From Candidimonas humi (lineage in GTDB: Bacteria; Pseudomonadota; Gammaproteobacteria; Burkholderiales; Burkholderiaceae_B): a DNA stretch of 64,000 nt. The stretch covers positions 1 to 64,000 of the forward strand of contig NZ_JAHTBN010000007.1 in assembly GCF_019166065.1 (NCBI RefSeq), in the 5' to 3' direction. Positions 55,595-63,138 of this stretch are shown here, one piece after another. The translations under genes and the position numbers were made by a program. How positions within the stretch are numbered: position 1 is the stretch's first letter; every line of letters begins with the position of its first letter. Below the pieces are notes generated by a model that saw nothing but the letters and a program-made list of their open reading frames with translations, was not told where the DNA came from and ran no database searches.

Positions 55595-58500
55595 AGCTGC
55601 ATTTTGAGCCCAACCTCGATTACCAGATGCAGGCCATCGAAGCCGTCTGCGACCTGTTCCGTGGGCAGGAAGTCTGCCGCACCGAATTCACGGTGACGAT
55701 GAGACCCGATCAGACGCAGATGTCGCTGGGTGTGGCGCAGTCCGACCTTGGCGTTGGCAACCGCTTGACGCTGCTGGACGATGAACTGCTGAAGAACTTG
55801 AATGACGTGCAATTACGCGGAGGTCTGCCGCCTTCCGGTTCGCTGACTTCCGGCGATTTCACGGTGGAAATGGAGACCGGCACTGGCAAGACCTATGTGT
55901 ATCTGCGTACGATCTTCGAACTGAACAAGCGCTACGGCTTTACCAAGTTCGTGATCGTGGTGCCGTCAGTGGCCATCAAGGAAGGCGTCTACAAGACCCT
56001 GCAAATCACCGAGGAGCACTTCAAAGGCTTGTATGCGGGCGCGCCGTTCGATTACTTTCTGTACGACTCGGGCAAGCCCGGGCCGGTGCGCAATTTCGCC
56101 ACCAGCTCCAACATCCAAATCATGGTGGTGACGGTGGGTGCCATCAACAAGAAGGATGTGAACAACCTCTACAAAGAGAGCGAGAAGACCGGCGGCGAGA
56201 GGCCTATTGACCTGATCAAGGCGACTCGGCCGATCATCATCGTGGATGAACCGCAAAGCGTGGATGGCGGCCTGGAGGGCCGTGGCAAGGAAGCGTTGGA
56301 TGCGATGACCCCGCTCTGCACGCTGCGCTACTCCGCTACCCATGTGGACAAGCACCACATGGTATTCCGCCTGGATGCCGTGGATGCCTATGAGCGCAAA
56401 CTGGTCAAGCAGATCGAGGTGGCATCGGCCACGGTAGAAGATGCGCACAACAAACCCTTTGTGCGCTTCATTGCCCCTATCACGCGCGGTAAAAGTGTGG
56501 TCGGCGCGAAGGTTGAGCTGGATGTTCTTGTCGGCGGAAAAGTGCGGCGTGAAATTAAAGATGTGCAGCCATACGACCATCTCGATCAGACCACCGGTCG
56601 CGATGTCTACAGGGATTACACGATTGGCTCAGAGATTTTCGCCAAGAGAGGCGAGGAATTCATTGAGCTGCGTTATCCCGGTGACGAGGTAATTCTGAAA
56701 TTAGGTCAAGCCCATGGTGATGTGGATGCATTGGCCGTGCAACGAGAAATGATCCGCCGCACGATCAGGGAGCACCTAGACAAGGAAATGCGCCTGAGGC
56801 CCATAGGGATCAAGGTGTTGAGCCTGTTCTTCATCGACGCGGTGGACAAGTACCGTCAATACGATGCGGACGGTCAGCCGGTCAAGGGTGTGTATGCGCA
56901 GATGTTCGAGGAAGAATATCGCCGTGCCGCCAAATTGCCGGCCTACCAGAGCTTGTTTGCCGAGATCGACCTGGAGTCCGCCGCCGAGGAGGTGCACAAC
57001 GGCTATTTCTCCATCGACAAGAAAGGCGGCTGGCTTGACACCGCCGAGAACAATGCGGGCAACCGGGAGAATGCCGAGCGCGCCTACAACTTGATCATGA
57101 AGGAGAAGGAGAAGCTGCTGTCGTTCAGCACGCCGCTGAAGTTCATCTTTTCCCACTCAGCGCTGAAGGAAGGCTGGGACAACCCCAACGTGTTCCAGAT
57201 TTGCACCTTGCGCGATATTCAGACCGAGCGCGAGCGCCGCCAGACCATTGGCCGTGGCCTGCGCCTGTGCGTCAACCAGCATGGCGAGCGGGTACGCGGC
57301 TTCGAGGTCAACACCCTGACCGTGGTGGCCACGGAAAACTACGAACAGTTTGCCGAAAACCTGCAAAAGGAAATCGAGAAAGACACGGGCATCCGCTTTG
57401 GCATCGTGGAGCAGCATCAATTTGCCGCCATTGCCGTGACCGGCGCTGATGGGCATGCCGCACCGCTGGGCATGGAGCAATCGAAGGCACTGTGGGAGCA
57501 CTTGAAAGCCGCCGGCCATATTGATGCCAAAGGCAAGGTGCAGGATTCACTGAAAACGGCGCTGAAGAACGGCACTCTGGAACTGCCGGCCGAGTTTGAT
57601 GCGCAGAAGGCCCAGATTGCTGAAGTGCTGCGCAAGGTGTCGGGCCGACTCGACATCAAGAATGCCGATGAGCGCAGGCAAGTGCCGCTGCGCAAGGGCA
57701 AGGATGGCAAGGCCGTCTATCTGAGCGACGAGTTCAAGGCGCTGTGGGACCGCATCAAGCACCAGACAACGTACCGCGTGCAGTTCGACAACGCCAAGCT
57801 GGTGACGGATTGCATTGCAGCGTTGAAGAAGGCCCCGGTGATTGCCAAGGCACGACTGCAATGGCGCAAGGCCGACATCTCGATCGGTAAGGCGGGTGTC
57901 GCCGCGACGGAGAAAGCGGGCGCGGCGACCGTGGTGCTTGATGAAGCGGATATTGAGCTGCCGGATTTGCTGACCGATCTGCAGGACCGCACCCAGCTCA
58001 CCCGTCGCACCATCGTCAGCATCCTGACGGGAAGCGGCCGCCTGGACGACTTCAAGCGCAACCCGCAGCAGTTCATCGAATTGACCGCCGAAACCATCAA
58101 CCGCTGCAAGCGCTTGGCTCTGGTCGATGGCATCAAGTATCAGAAGCTGGGTAACCAGCACGTCTATGCGCAGGAGCTGTTCGAGAAGGAAGAGCTCACC
58201 GGCTATCTCAAGAACATGCTGCTGGATACCCAAAAGTCGATCTACGAGCACGTGGTGTACGACTCGACCACCGAGCGCGATTTCGCCGATGGGCTGGAGA
58301 AAAACGACGCAATCAAGCTCTACGCCAAGCTGCCAGGCTGGTTCAAAGTGCCGACGCCGTTGGGCACCTACAACCCCGACTGGGCCGTGTTGGTAGAAGA
58401 AGACGGCACTCAGCACCTGTACTTTGTGGTGGAAACCAAGAGCAGCCTGTTCACCGACGACCTGCGCGACAAGGAAAGCGCCAAGATCGAATGCGGCAAG

Positions 58501-58596
58501 GCACATTTCACTGCGCTGGGGGTTGGTGAGAACCCAGCCCGATATGTGGTGGCGCGCTCGGTTAGTGATCTCTTGGCCGAGGCGGCAAAGGGGTAG
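55591..58596 (+). CDS. type III-like restriction subunit (Res)
   Basis: The 1001-residue protein has an SF2 helicase with Walker A METGTGKT near 93, IIVDEPQSVDGG (motif II) near 216, LRYSATH (motif III), and RRQTIGRGLRLCVN (motif VI). The C-terminus carries a PD-(D/E)XK nuclease: NPDWAVLVEEDGTQ, then YFVVETKSS near 945. It would cleave unmethylated DNA with the Mod protein. It starts with ATGA overlap with the GGCT gene and ends just before a strong hairpin. Confidence 0.94.
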   Translation: MKLHFEPNLDYQMQAIEAVCDLFRGQEVCRTEFTVTMRPDQTQMSLGVAQSDLGVGNRLTLLDDELLKNLNDVQLRGGLPPSGSLTSGDFTVEMETGTGKTYVYLRTIFELNKRYGFTKFVIVVPSVAIKEGVYKTLQITEEHFKGLYAGAPFDYFLYDSGKPGPVRNFATSSNIQIMVVTVGAINKKDVNNLYKESEKTGGERPIDLIKATRPIIIVDEPQSVDGGLEGRGKEALDAMTPLCTLRYSATHVDKHHMVFRLDAVDAYERKLVKQIEVASATVEDAHNKPFVRFIAPITRGKSVVGAKVELDVLVGGKVRREIKDVQPYDHLDQTTGRDVYRDYTIGSEIFAKRGEEFIELRYPGDEVILKLGQAHGDVDALAVQREMIRRTIREHLDKEMRLRPIGIKVLSLFFIDAVDKYRQYDADGQPVKGVYAQMFEEEYRRAAKLPAYQSLFAEIDLESAAEEVHNGYFSIDKKGGWLDTAENNAGNRENAERAYNLIMKEKEKLLSFSTPLKFIFSHSALKEGWDNPNVFQICTLRDIQTERERRQTIGRGLRLCVNQHGERVRGFEVNTLTVVATENYEQFAENLQKEIEKDTGIRFGIVEQHQFAAIAVTGADGHAAPLGMEQSKALWEHLKAAGHIDAKGKVQDSLKTALKNGTLELPAEFDAQKAQIAEVLRKVSGRLDIKNADERRQVPLRKGKDGKAVYLSDEFKALWDRIKHQTTYRVQFDNAKLVTDCIAALKKAPVIAKARLQWRKADISIGKAGVAATEKAGAATVVLDEADIELPDLLTDLQDRTQLTRRTIVSILTGSGRLDDFKRNPQQFIELTAETINRCKRLALVDGIKYQKLGNQHVYAQELFEKEELTGYLKNMLLDTQKSIYEHVVYDSTTERDFADGLEKNDAIKLYAKLPGWFKVPTPLGTYNPDWAVLVEEDGTQHLYFVVETKSSLFTDDLRDKESAKIECGKAHFTALGVGENPARYVVARSVSDLLAEAAKG

Positions 58597-58641
58597 TTTT
58601 TTCGCTGTCATGGCGAGATGAGGCAACCACCCGATCAACAA

Positions 58642-58677
58642 GCGCCTCAAGCGTCCTACAACGGATGCTTGAGGCGC
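58642..58677 (+). terminator. strong hairpin after res
   Basis: GCGCCTCAAGCGTCC (58642-58656) pairs with GGATGCTTGAGGCGC (58663-58677) over 15 bp with one G-U wobble and a 6-nt loop. It stands 46 bp after the res stop. The T tract is weak (ACATTTG), so it may act together with Rho or as a 3'-end stabiliser of the operon mRNA. Confidence 0.65.
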
Positions 58678-58710
58678 ACATTTGCTAGCCACTAGACCGG
58701 AGGAGTGAGC

Positions 58711-58911
58711 ATGACGCACTTAAATCTAACCGACTCGGCCGAGCCGTGTTTCATCACCGACGGCCCGCCGTCCAATGATCTGCCGACCTCTCCGCATCGG
58801 ACCATGAACCTGCCGCAAATCCTGGCGGGCCTCACCGATGACGAGTTGGCGAGGTGGCCCGCCGACCTGGCCCACGCCGAGCGGGAGAAGCGGCGCAAGG
58901 CTGGAGGTTGA
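58711..58911 (+). CDS. small protein after the defence operon
   Basis: The ATG at 58711 has a good ribosome site (GGAGGAG). The 66-residue product has an acidic/neutral first half and a conserved-looking C-terminal helix (MNLPQILAGLTDDELARWPADLAHAEREKRRKAGG). I recognise no family. It lies beyond the hairpin, so it may be expressed separately. Confidence 0.5.
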   Translation: MTHLNLTDSAEPCFITDGPPSNDLPTSPHRTMNLPQILAGLTDDELARWPADLAHAEREKRRKAGG

Positions 58912-59052
58912 GCGCCGTCCGAGAGTGGCTAGTTCAATTTCTCTTGGTGTTGCATGGTATTTTTCATGGCATCATGAGCATTAATACAAATAAATTATTG
59001 ATATATATGGATATTTTTCTCTTGATGATGATCGAGTGGGAGTCATGATTGA
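58912..59052. other. AT-rich gap between the defence operon and the DUF2357 remnant
   Basis: No gene is seen. The middle (58,955-59,015) is rich in TAATACAAATAAATTA-like sequence and could carry a promoter. The AT-rich shift marks a junction between segments of different origin. Confidence 0.35.
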
Positions 59053-59748
59053 CTTCAGTGCACGAGCAGCTCAATCTCCCGGGGACCATACTTCCGTAGC
59101 TCAACCCACCGAATTAACAATAACCCAGGTTCCCGCGCACTGGCCACACAGACTGACGGCAACGCAGCCGGCGACCGGCTTCATATCTCTCCGTCATGGG
59201 ACATTTATGAGTTGTGGGGTTTCCTATGCGTCGTTACCTGCATCGCCGACATCACCAGGCTCACCCCAATGCGCTGTTCGGCCACGACCGTCGTCGCCGA
59301 ACATGCCGTCCAATTTACGCTCAATCACGATCATGTGTTCGAGGTCCTATTTCAAGCGATATTTCCGTCATTGAAATCGAACACCAATTGTCGAGGTCGG
59401 AGCCCATCGCGAGAGCTTCGACCCGATATTGTCATCGCTCAACGCCGATCCTCAAAGACCAGCGCCGTCGTACTCGACGCGAAATGGCGCAGCGGAAAGT
59501 CAAATATCTTGGACGCGATGGAGTCAGCCCATATTTACCATGACGCGCTGCGCGTCGGCATGATTCCCCCTGAATGGTGCATACTGCTATTGCCCGGGCA
59601 GACATGCGTTGCCCAGCTTGAGGATGACGCATTCATCCAAACTCAACACGTAGGCGCAGTGAGCAACATTCGACCAGGAGCGGTCGGGCTGACGCGGATA
59701 CAGAGTCTCATCCGGTCTTGGTTAAACGGTCATTCAACATCGTCCTAA
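59053..59748 (+). pseudogene. C-terminal remnant of a DUF2357/PDDEXK-type nuclease gene (McrBC-linked family)
   Basis: The frame is open from 59053 without a credible start; from about 59180 it reads LHISPSWDIYELWGFL, RPDIVIAQRRSS, AVVLDAKWRSGKSNILDAMESAHIYHDALR, matching the C-terminal PD-(D/E)XK domain of DUF2357-type proteins, which often partner McrB-like GTPases. The catalytic pattern D...(VLDAK) is visible. The N-terminal DUF2357 part and any partner gene are missing, so this is a decayed restriction gene. A TTG at 59212 could start a 178-residue domain-only product. Confidence 0.65.
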
Positions 59749-59848
59749 CATCCCGCGGGGCGTCTAGGCAGACCGATTGGCGAAAACCCTCGCTGTTGAC
59801 AATTCTTATCTCCCACACCGTCTCATGAAGTGTCACAACGGCCCAAGA

Positions 59849-59870
59849 TTAAGTATTTATTTAATAAAAT
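59849..59870. promoter_or_regulatory. AT-rich operator-like site upstream of the XRE gene
   Basis: The site reads TTAAGTATTTATTTAATAAA and contains the dyad TTTATT-T-AATAAA (59856-59868). Related TTATTTA/TAAATAA elements recur at about 59905-59925 and at 60476-60507, flanking the XRE gene on both sides. They could be its operators. Confidence 0.4.
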
Positions 59871-59948
59871 TGGCCATCCTAAAAATTGGACAGGCAATGC
59901 CTTTTAAATAAATATAGACTTACACTCCCAGTATCGCGCACGAGAACA

Positions 59949-60323
59949 ATGACAGCAAAAATGCAACCAAGCTCAAGAGGCAGCATCGGCGAGCGCTTGA
60001 TCATCGCACGCAAGAAGCGAGGACTGTCCCAAGACGCCTTGGCCCGCCTTCTTACCCCTCCCGTGAGTCAAGGCGCTATTGCCCATATCGAAAGCGGACG
60101 CATTGAGTCGTCCCGCCATCTTGTTTGGATTGCAGCCGCCCTCAAAATTCGCGCTGAATGGCTAGTCACAGGCGAGGGAGACATGTTCGAAATGCCTTGG
60201 CCGTGGCCAGAAATGCCCCAGTATGTCGTTGAACAGTTACCGGCTTCCGTCCTGGAAGACATCGGCGACTACATCAAGATGAAAATTAACCAGCAAGCCA
60301 GGCACAACAAAGATCAAACATAA
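59949..60323 (+). CDS. XRE-family regulator (element repressor-like)
   Basis: The 124-residue protein, ATG 59949, has an N-terminal XRE HTH (IGERLIIARKKRGLSQDALARLLTPPVSQGAIAHIESGRI) and a short C-terminal part with WLVTGEGDMF, the pattern of phage and island repressors. It probably regulates excision or transfer of the element. It lies just left of the structured leader and excisionase-like gene and is flanked by TTATTTA-type sites. Confidence 0.85.
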   Translation: MTAKMQPSSRGSIGERLIIARKKRGLSQDALARLLTPPVSQGAIAHIESGRIESSRHLVWIAAALKIRAEWLVTGEGDMFEMPWPWPEMPQYVVEQLPASVLEDIGDYIKMKINQQARHNKDQT

Positions 60324-60475
60324 GCCTGCGAGCTACGCTCCTCATCGCAAAAAACAACATTTCCCTCCCCAACGTCCTGAATTTCGTAACGAATCAGGGC
60401 GTTTCTTATTGGGTTAAGCCGGTTTATAGGATTTCTCCGTTCAAAAATTTTTACCTTTTATTCGGCCCAGATTCA

Positions 60476-60507
60476 GTACTTATTTATTGACGCCAAAAAA
60501 TAAGTAC
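60476..60507. promoter_or_regulatory. inverted repeat, likely operator
   Basis: GTACTTATTT (60476-60485) and AAATAAGTAC (60498-60507) are perfect reverse complements with a 12-bp spacer. They lie 153 bp after the XRE gene and share the TACTTATTT core with the sites upstream of it, so they are candidate binding sites of the XRE protein controlling the excisionase leader. Confidence 0.5.
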
Positions 60508-60933
60508 GTAATGATTACAACAACCCTGCTCTTTAACAACACAACACCGATAAAAACCGCGCCCTGCCCCATTGCGGGCGGTGTGAGTGCGCGGCTACCC
60601 GAGTTACCAGCATGCATATGCGGGGTGACATGCACCTGGGTAGGAGCAAATCAGGTGAAAAATCGTTGTGCTCTTGGGCCGGTCGTGACTGGCATGAACT
60701 GAGAGCACCAACGACGATCCTTGTTACCGGACGCCGGTGCTGCCGAAGGCAGCCCCCCTCGATGGATGGCGCGTAATCCGTCGATGACAGCGGCAAAGAC
60801 CACAGTCTTCAGTATCCCGACGAACCACACTTGTGGATCAACAACGACGGGCTCTACCGAAAATGATCAAAGCAATTGGTTCCCATCGCGGTTATTTGGC
60901 GAGCCAACTACCAGGGCGCTGGCTGCGCCCGCT

Positions 60934-60973
60934 TTGGAAAGCATCCTGGAGATCGTCCTAGGATGCTTTCCAA
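60934..60973 (+). promoter_or_regulatory. 13-bp perfect inverted repeat upstream of the excisionase-like gene
   Basis: TTGGAAAGCATCC (60934-60946) and GGATGCTTTCCAA (60961-60973) are perfect reverse complements with a 14-bp spacer. The right arm ends 5 bp before the ribosome site of the gene at 60991, so it could attenuate or block translation, or be bound by a regulator. Confidence 0.55.
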
Positions 60974-60990
60974 GGTTTAAAGGAGAGAAC

Positions 60991-61242
60991 ATGGAGAGAC
61001 AATCTCAACGATCACCTTTTAGTGTGTCATTTGGCAGCAGCGAGACCCCTCGCCCGTCTGACGACGCATTGCTTTATCGCATACACACTGCCGAGGCCAA
61101 ACTTGGCGTATCCCGCTCCACGATCTACCGCCTCGTCAATGAAGGGCAGTTGGTCTTGATCAAGATCGGCAAACGATCCAGTGGCATTACGGCCGCCAGT
61201 TTGCATGCGCTCATTGAACGTAATAAGACAGCCGCATGCTGA
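60991..61242 (+). CDS. AlpA/excisionase-like HTH protein
   Basis: The 83-residue protein has an MerR/AlpA-type HTH: LLYRIHTAEAKLGVSRSTIYRLVNEGQLVLIKIGKRSSGITAASLHALIE, the usual build of Xis and AlpA activators. ATG 60991 follows a ribosome site AAGGAGAG. Position near attR and orientation toward it mean that in the excised circle it would lie upstream of int. It is the best excisionase candidate. A second small HTH gene follows at 61350. Confidence 0.75.
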   Translation: MERQSQRSPFSVSFGSSETPRPSDDALLYRIHTAEAKLGVSRSTIYRLVNEGQLVLIKIGKRSSGITAASLHALIERNKTAAC

Positions 61243-61349
61243 GCACTTCGCTGACACTCATGCCCGCAAGGTCTCATGCGTGAGCGCACTTTGCATACAG
61301 ATAGAGTAGCGTCTGAAAAGCTGCTCACCATCAATCACTCCCGGCGAGC

Positions 61350-61595
61350 ATGCAACAGGGAGACATAACCTGGAGTTGTTCAGTGACCACCGAAGAACAA
61401 TTGATCAAACGGTACGGACCGTTATTGTCGTTAGTCGAATTATCCGAATTGTTAAAACGCAGCCCAGACGGCCTACGGCTTGCGCTCTGCGGACAATCCG
61501 AATTCGCCCGGCAATGGAACACGGCAAAGCGGAAAGTGGGAAGACGTGTTTACTTTCGAGCCAGCGACGTGGCCGAGTTGATTGACGGTGCCTAA
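61350..61595 (+). CDS. small HTH-like protein near attR
   Basis: The 81-residue protein has a helical part with LIKRYGPLLSLVELSELLKRSPDGLRLAL followed by GRRVYFRASDVAELIDG, the beta-wing plus helix pattern of plasmid and island HTH/excisionase-like proteins. ATG 61350 is the first start; a later start is possible. It is the last gene before attR. A role in excision or regulation of int is likely but unproven. Confidence 0.6.
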   Translation: MQQGDITWSCSVTTEEQLIKRYGPLLSLVELSELLKRSPDGLRLALCGQSEFARQWNTAKRKVGRRVYFRASDVAELIDGA

Positions 61596-61915
61596 GCGCT
61601 TCTGCACATCATTGTTTGCAGCGACACACGCACCCACGCACTCCCAGCAAAAATTGCGGTGATTAGCCATGACAATCACCGCATATTCCCCTTTTTCGAC
61701 GTTCGCATGCATCAACCAAACGAGTCGCCGAGATTAGGTCCACTACTGTACTGAACTGTACCGACACCTCGCTTTTCGGTACAGTAGCGGTACAGGCATC
61801 AGTTCTGACGAACTTCGCCAAAATAACATAATCAATTGATTTATAAGTACTATTATATAGTTTAAGATGCACTCGGCATTGCCCCACTTCCCTGGGAAAG
61901 TAGCCTGAAACGCCA
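61596..61915. other. gene-free region at the right end of the element
   Basis: No gene is seen in these 320 bp. They hold the right arm-type sites and an AT-rich segment (61,815-61,865) just inside attR, suited to recombination or a promoter reading across the junction into int after circularisation. Confidence 0.5.
61746..61795. promoter_or_regulatory. right arm-type integrase sites (two inverted and two direct GGTACAG)
   Basis: CTGTAC at 61746-61751 and CTGTACC at 61756-61762 point left; GGTACAG at 61778-61784 and 61789-61795 point right. The direct pair has the same 11-bp period as the pair inside attL. The arrangement is 120 bp from the attR core. It fits cooperative binding of the integrase arm domain. 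Confidence 0.55.
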
Positions 61916-61963
61916 ACTCAAAATCCCCCGCCGCAAGGCGTGCCGGTTCGATTCCGGCCCCGG
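61916..61963 (+). repeat. attR core (48-bp direct repeat)
   Basis: Identical to 13032-13079. Immediately afterwards the tRNA reads CCCCGGGCACCA while this copy reads CCCCGGCACCA, lacking one G, so it does not restore a complete acceptor stem. Confidence 0.93.
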
Positions 61964-61977
61964 CACCATTCAAAAAT

Positions 61978-62304
61978 TCAACGAGCAGCAGCGACCTTCC
62001 CTGCCAACGCCAGGGACGCACGCAGCATATCGTTGGTACGGGTCTGCCAGCCGTCCCCGCTGGCGCGAAGCGCCTCCAGAACGTCAGCATCGAGACGCAG
62101 CTTTACCGCCTCTTTCGTCACAGCTTGAGTACTGCCCACGGGACGTCCTCGCCGCTTGGCAATCTTTGCCGGCGTGTGGATCTCCGCGAACTTGCCAGCC
62201 TTGGCTTCGGCCAGGGAGTCGCGCAGACCAGGAAGTGCCTGGCCAGCATCGGCCTCGATAGCCTTTGCCACCTTTTCCATATCCAGTTTCTTCAGGGCCT
62301 TCAT
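61978..62304 (-). CDS. BrnA-like antitoxin
   Basis: The 108-residue protein has a C-terminal ribbon-helix-helix-like BrnA motif (VKLRLDADVLEALRASGDGWQTRTNDMLRASLAL) preceded by a linker with KRRGRPVGS. It binds the toxin and the operon promoter. It overlaps the toxin stop by 4 bp, toxin gene first. It lies 15 bp beyond the attR core, so it belongs to the chromosomal side or to an older neighbouring element. Confidence 0.8.
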   Translation of the reverse strand: MKALKKLDMEKVAKAIEADAGQALPGLRDSLAEAKAGKFAEIHTPAKIAKRRGRPVGSTQAVTKEAVKLRLDADVLEALRASGDGWQTRTNDMLRASLALAGKVAAAR

Positions 62305-62600
62305 ACTTTCCTCCGCTTGATTTCCTTGGGCATCACGTTCTTGCGCTCGGCCTTGGCATACACCATGACCAACAGCACGACCTCGTCATCGACCAGGTGA
62401 AAGTAAATCACCCTGGCCCCGCCACGCTTGCCCATGCCCTTGCGGGCCCAGCGCACCTTTCGAGCCCCATCAGCCCCAGGGATGACATCGCCCGAGTCTA
62501 GGTTTTCCGCAATCCAGTCAATGAAGGCATGCCGCTCTTCTTCGTGCCAAATTTCAGCGGCTTGCTTCTGGAATGTGAGAGTTTCGATCACAGTACGCAT
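62301..62600 (-). CDS. RelE/HigB-like toxin
   Basis: The 99-residue protein (start MRTVIETLTFQKQA at 62600) has the HigB/RelE-type pattern IPGADGARKVRWARKGMGKRGGARVIYFHLVDDEVVLLVMVYAKAERKNV, an mRNA interferase fold. An in-frame upstream start is possible but lengthens the family N-terminus. Pairing a RelE-type toxin with a BrnA-type antitoxin is a known mix-and-match arrangement. Confidence 0.85.
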   Translation of the reverse strand: MRTVIETLTFQKQAAEIWHEEERHAFIDWIAENLDSGDVIPGADGARKVRWARKGMGKRGGARVIYFHLVDDEVVLLVMVYAKAERKNVMPKEIKRRKV

Positions 62601-63138
62601 AGTTAATTGTACCCCCAAATAAATCCTTAGCAAGGGGGGCGATGTGTCTGTACAGCAGCCAAGGGGAAGGAGCCCTCTGATTAGAGCTTTCACGTACAGA
62701 ACCAAGCCTCGGTGAGCGGCCCGGCTAGGGCATCCCCTCGTCGGTGAACCGCAGGCGAGCCGCCTGACTCTGGTGGCTCGTTGTGTAACATTCAGGAATG
62801 CTGAAGTCGGCTGCGCTCGCTGGAGCCGCCCTGGCCTATGCTAATCACAAAATCCGGGCAAATGCGGTAGCACCGTGACCGATCGATGTAGGTGATGGGT
62901 AGTCACCCGTTCCAACCGCACTGGGCCAATAACCGGGCTTGTGGAGCAGTTCCGCGAATTCGCGCCACAGCTGGCCGGACGACAGGATTTTTTCGAGGCC
63001 CAGGCCAACAGCGGAAGCCGTGCGCGCCAGCCAAATCTTCCACGGGACTCGATGCATCAAGATGTATATCTGCTCGACAATATAATTTCTATTGTTGTTA
63101 AATATTCCATGTAACGGCAATATTCAAGGAGTCCCGCC
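62601..63138. other. gene-free region
   Basis: No convincing gene is present in these 538 bp. The segment 62,925-63,060 has an open plus-strand frame (VEQFREFAPQLAGRQDFFEAQ) without a start and may be a gene scrap. An AT-rich patch at 63,070-63,110 precedes the VOC gene and may be its promoter. Confidence 0.4.

Larger units (their letters stand above)
60324..60990 (+). ncRNA. long structured non-coding leader upstream of the excisionase-like gene
   Basis: No credible gene lies in these 667 bp, and the open frames lack recognisable content. The sequence contains several stable stems: a bulged stem near 60557-60581 (CCGCGCCC with GGGCGG), a 12-bp stem TCGTTGTGCTCT (60663-60674) with AGAGCAC-C-AACGA (60702-60714) with one bulge, and a 13-bp stem at 60934-60973. 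A regulatory RNA or attenuating leader is plausible but unproven. Confidence 0.4.
13032..61963. mobile_element. integrative and conjugative element with plasmid-type replication module and defence cargo
   Basis: The element is bounded by a 48-bp direct repeat taken from the 3' part of tRNA-Leu. It encodes a tyrosine integrase at the left end, an excisionase-like gene at the right end, a complete VirB1-VirB11 type IV secretion system, a TrwB-like coupling protein, a TrwC-like MobF relaxase, a TrfA initiator with iterons, and several restriction or defence-like modules. The length from repeat to repeat is about 48.9 kb. All backbone genes except ssb look intact, so transfer is plausible but unproven. 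Confidence 0.9.

Noticed and set aside
46973-58596. DISARM or BREX
   Set aside because: Neither drmA/drmB-type genes nor pglZ/brxC-type genes are visible; Mod and Res are of type III build.
59036-59374. 112-codon ORF starting at an ATG near 59044
   Set aside because: A different frame of the DUF2357 remnant, lacking any domain; the conserved PD-(D/E)XK segment is in the other frame.
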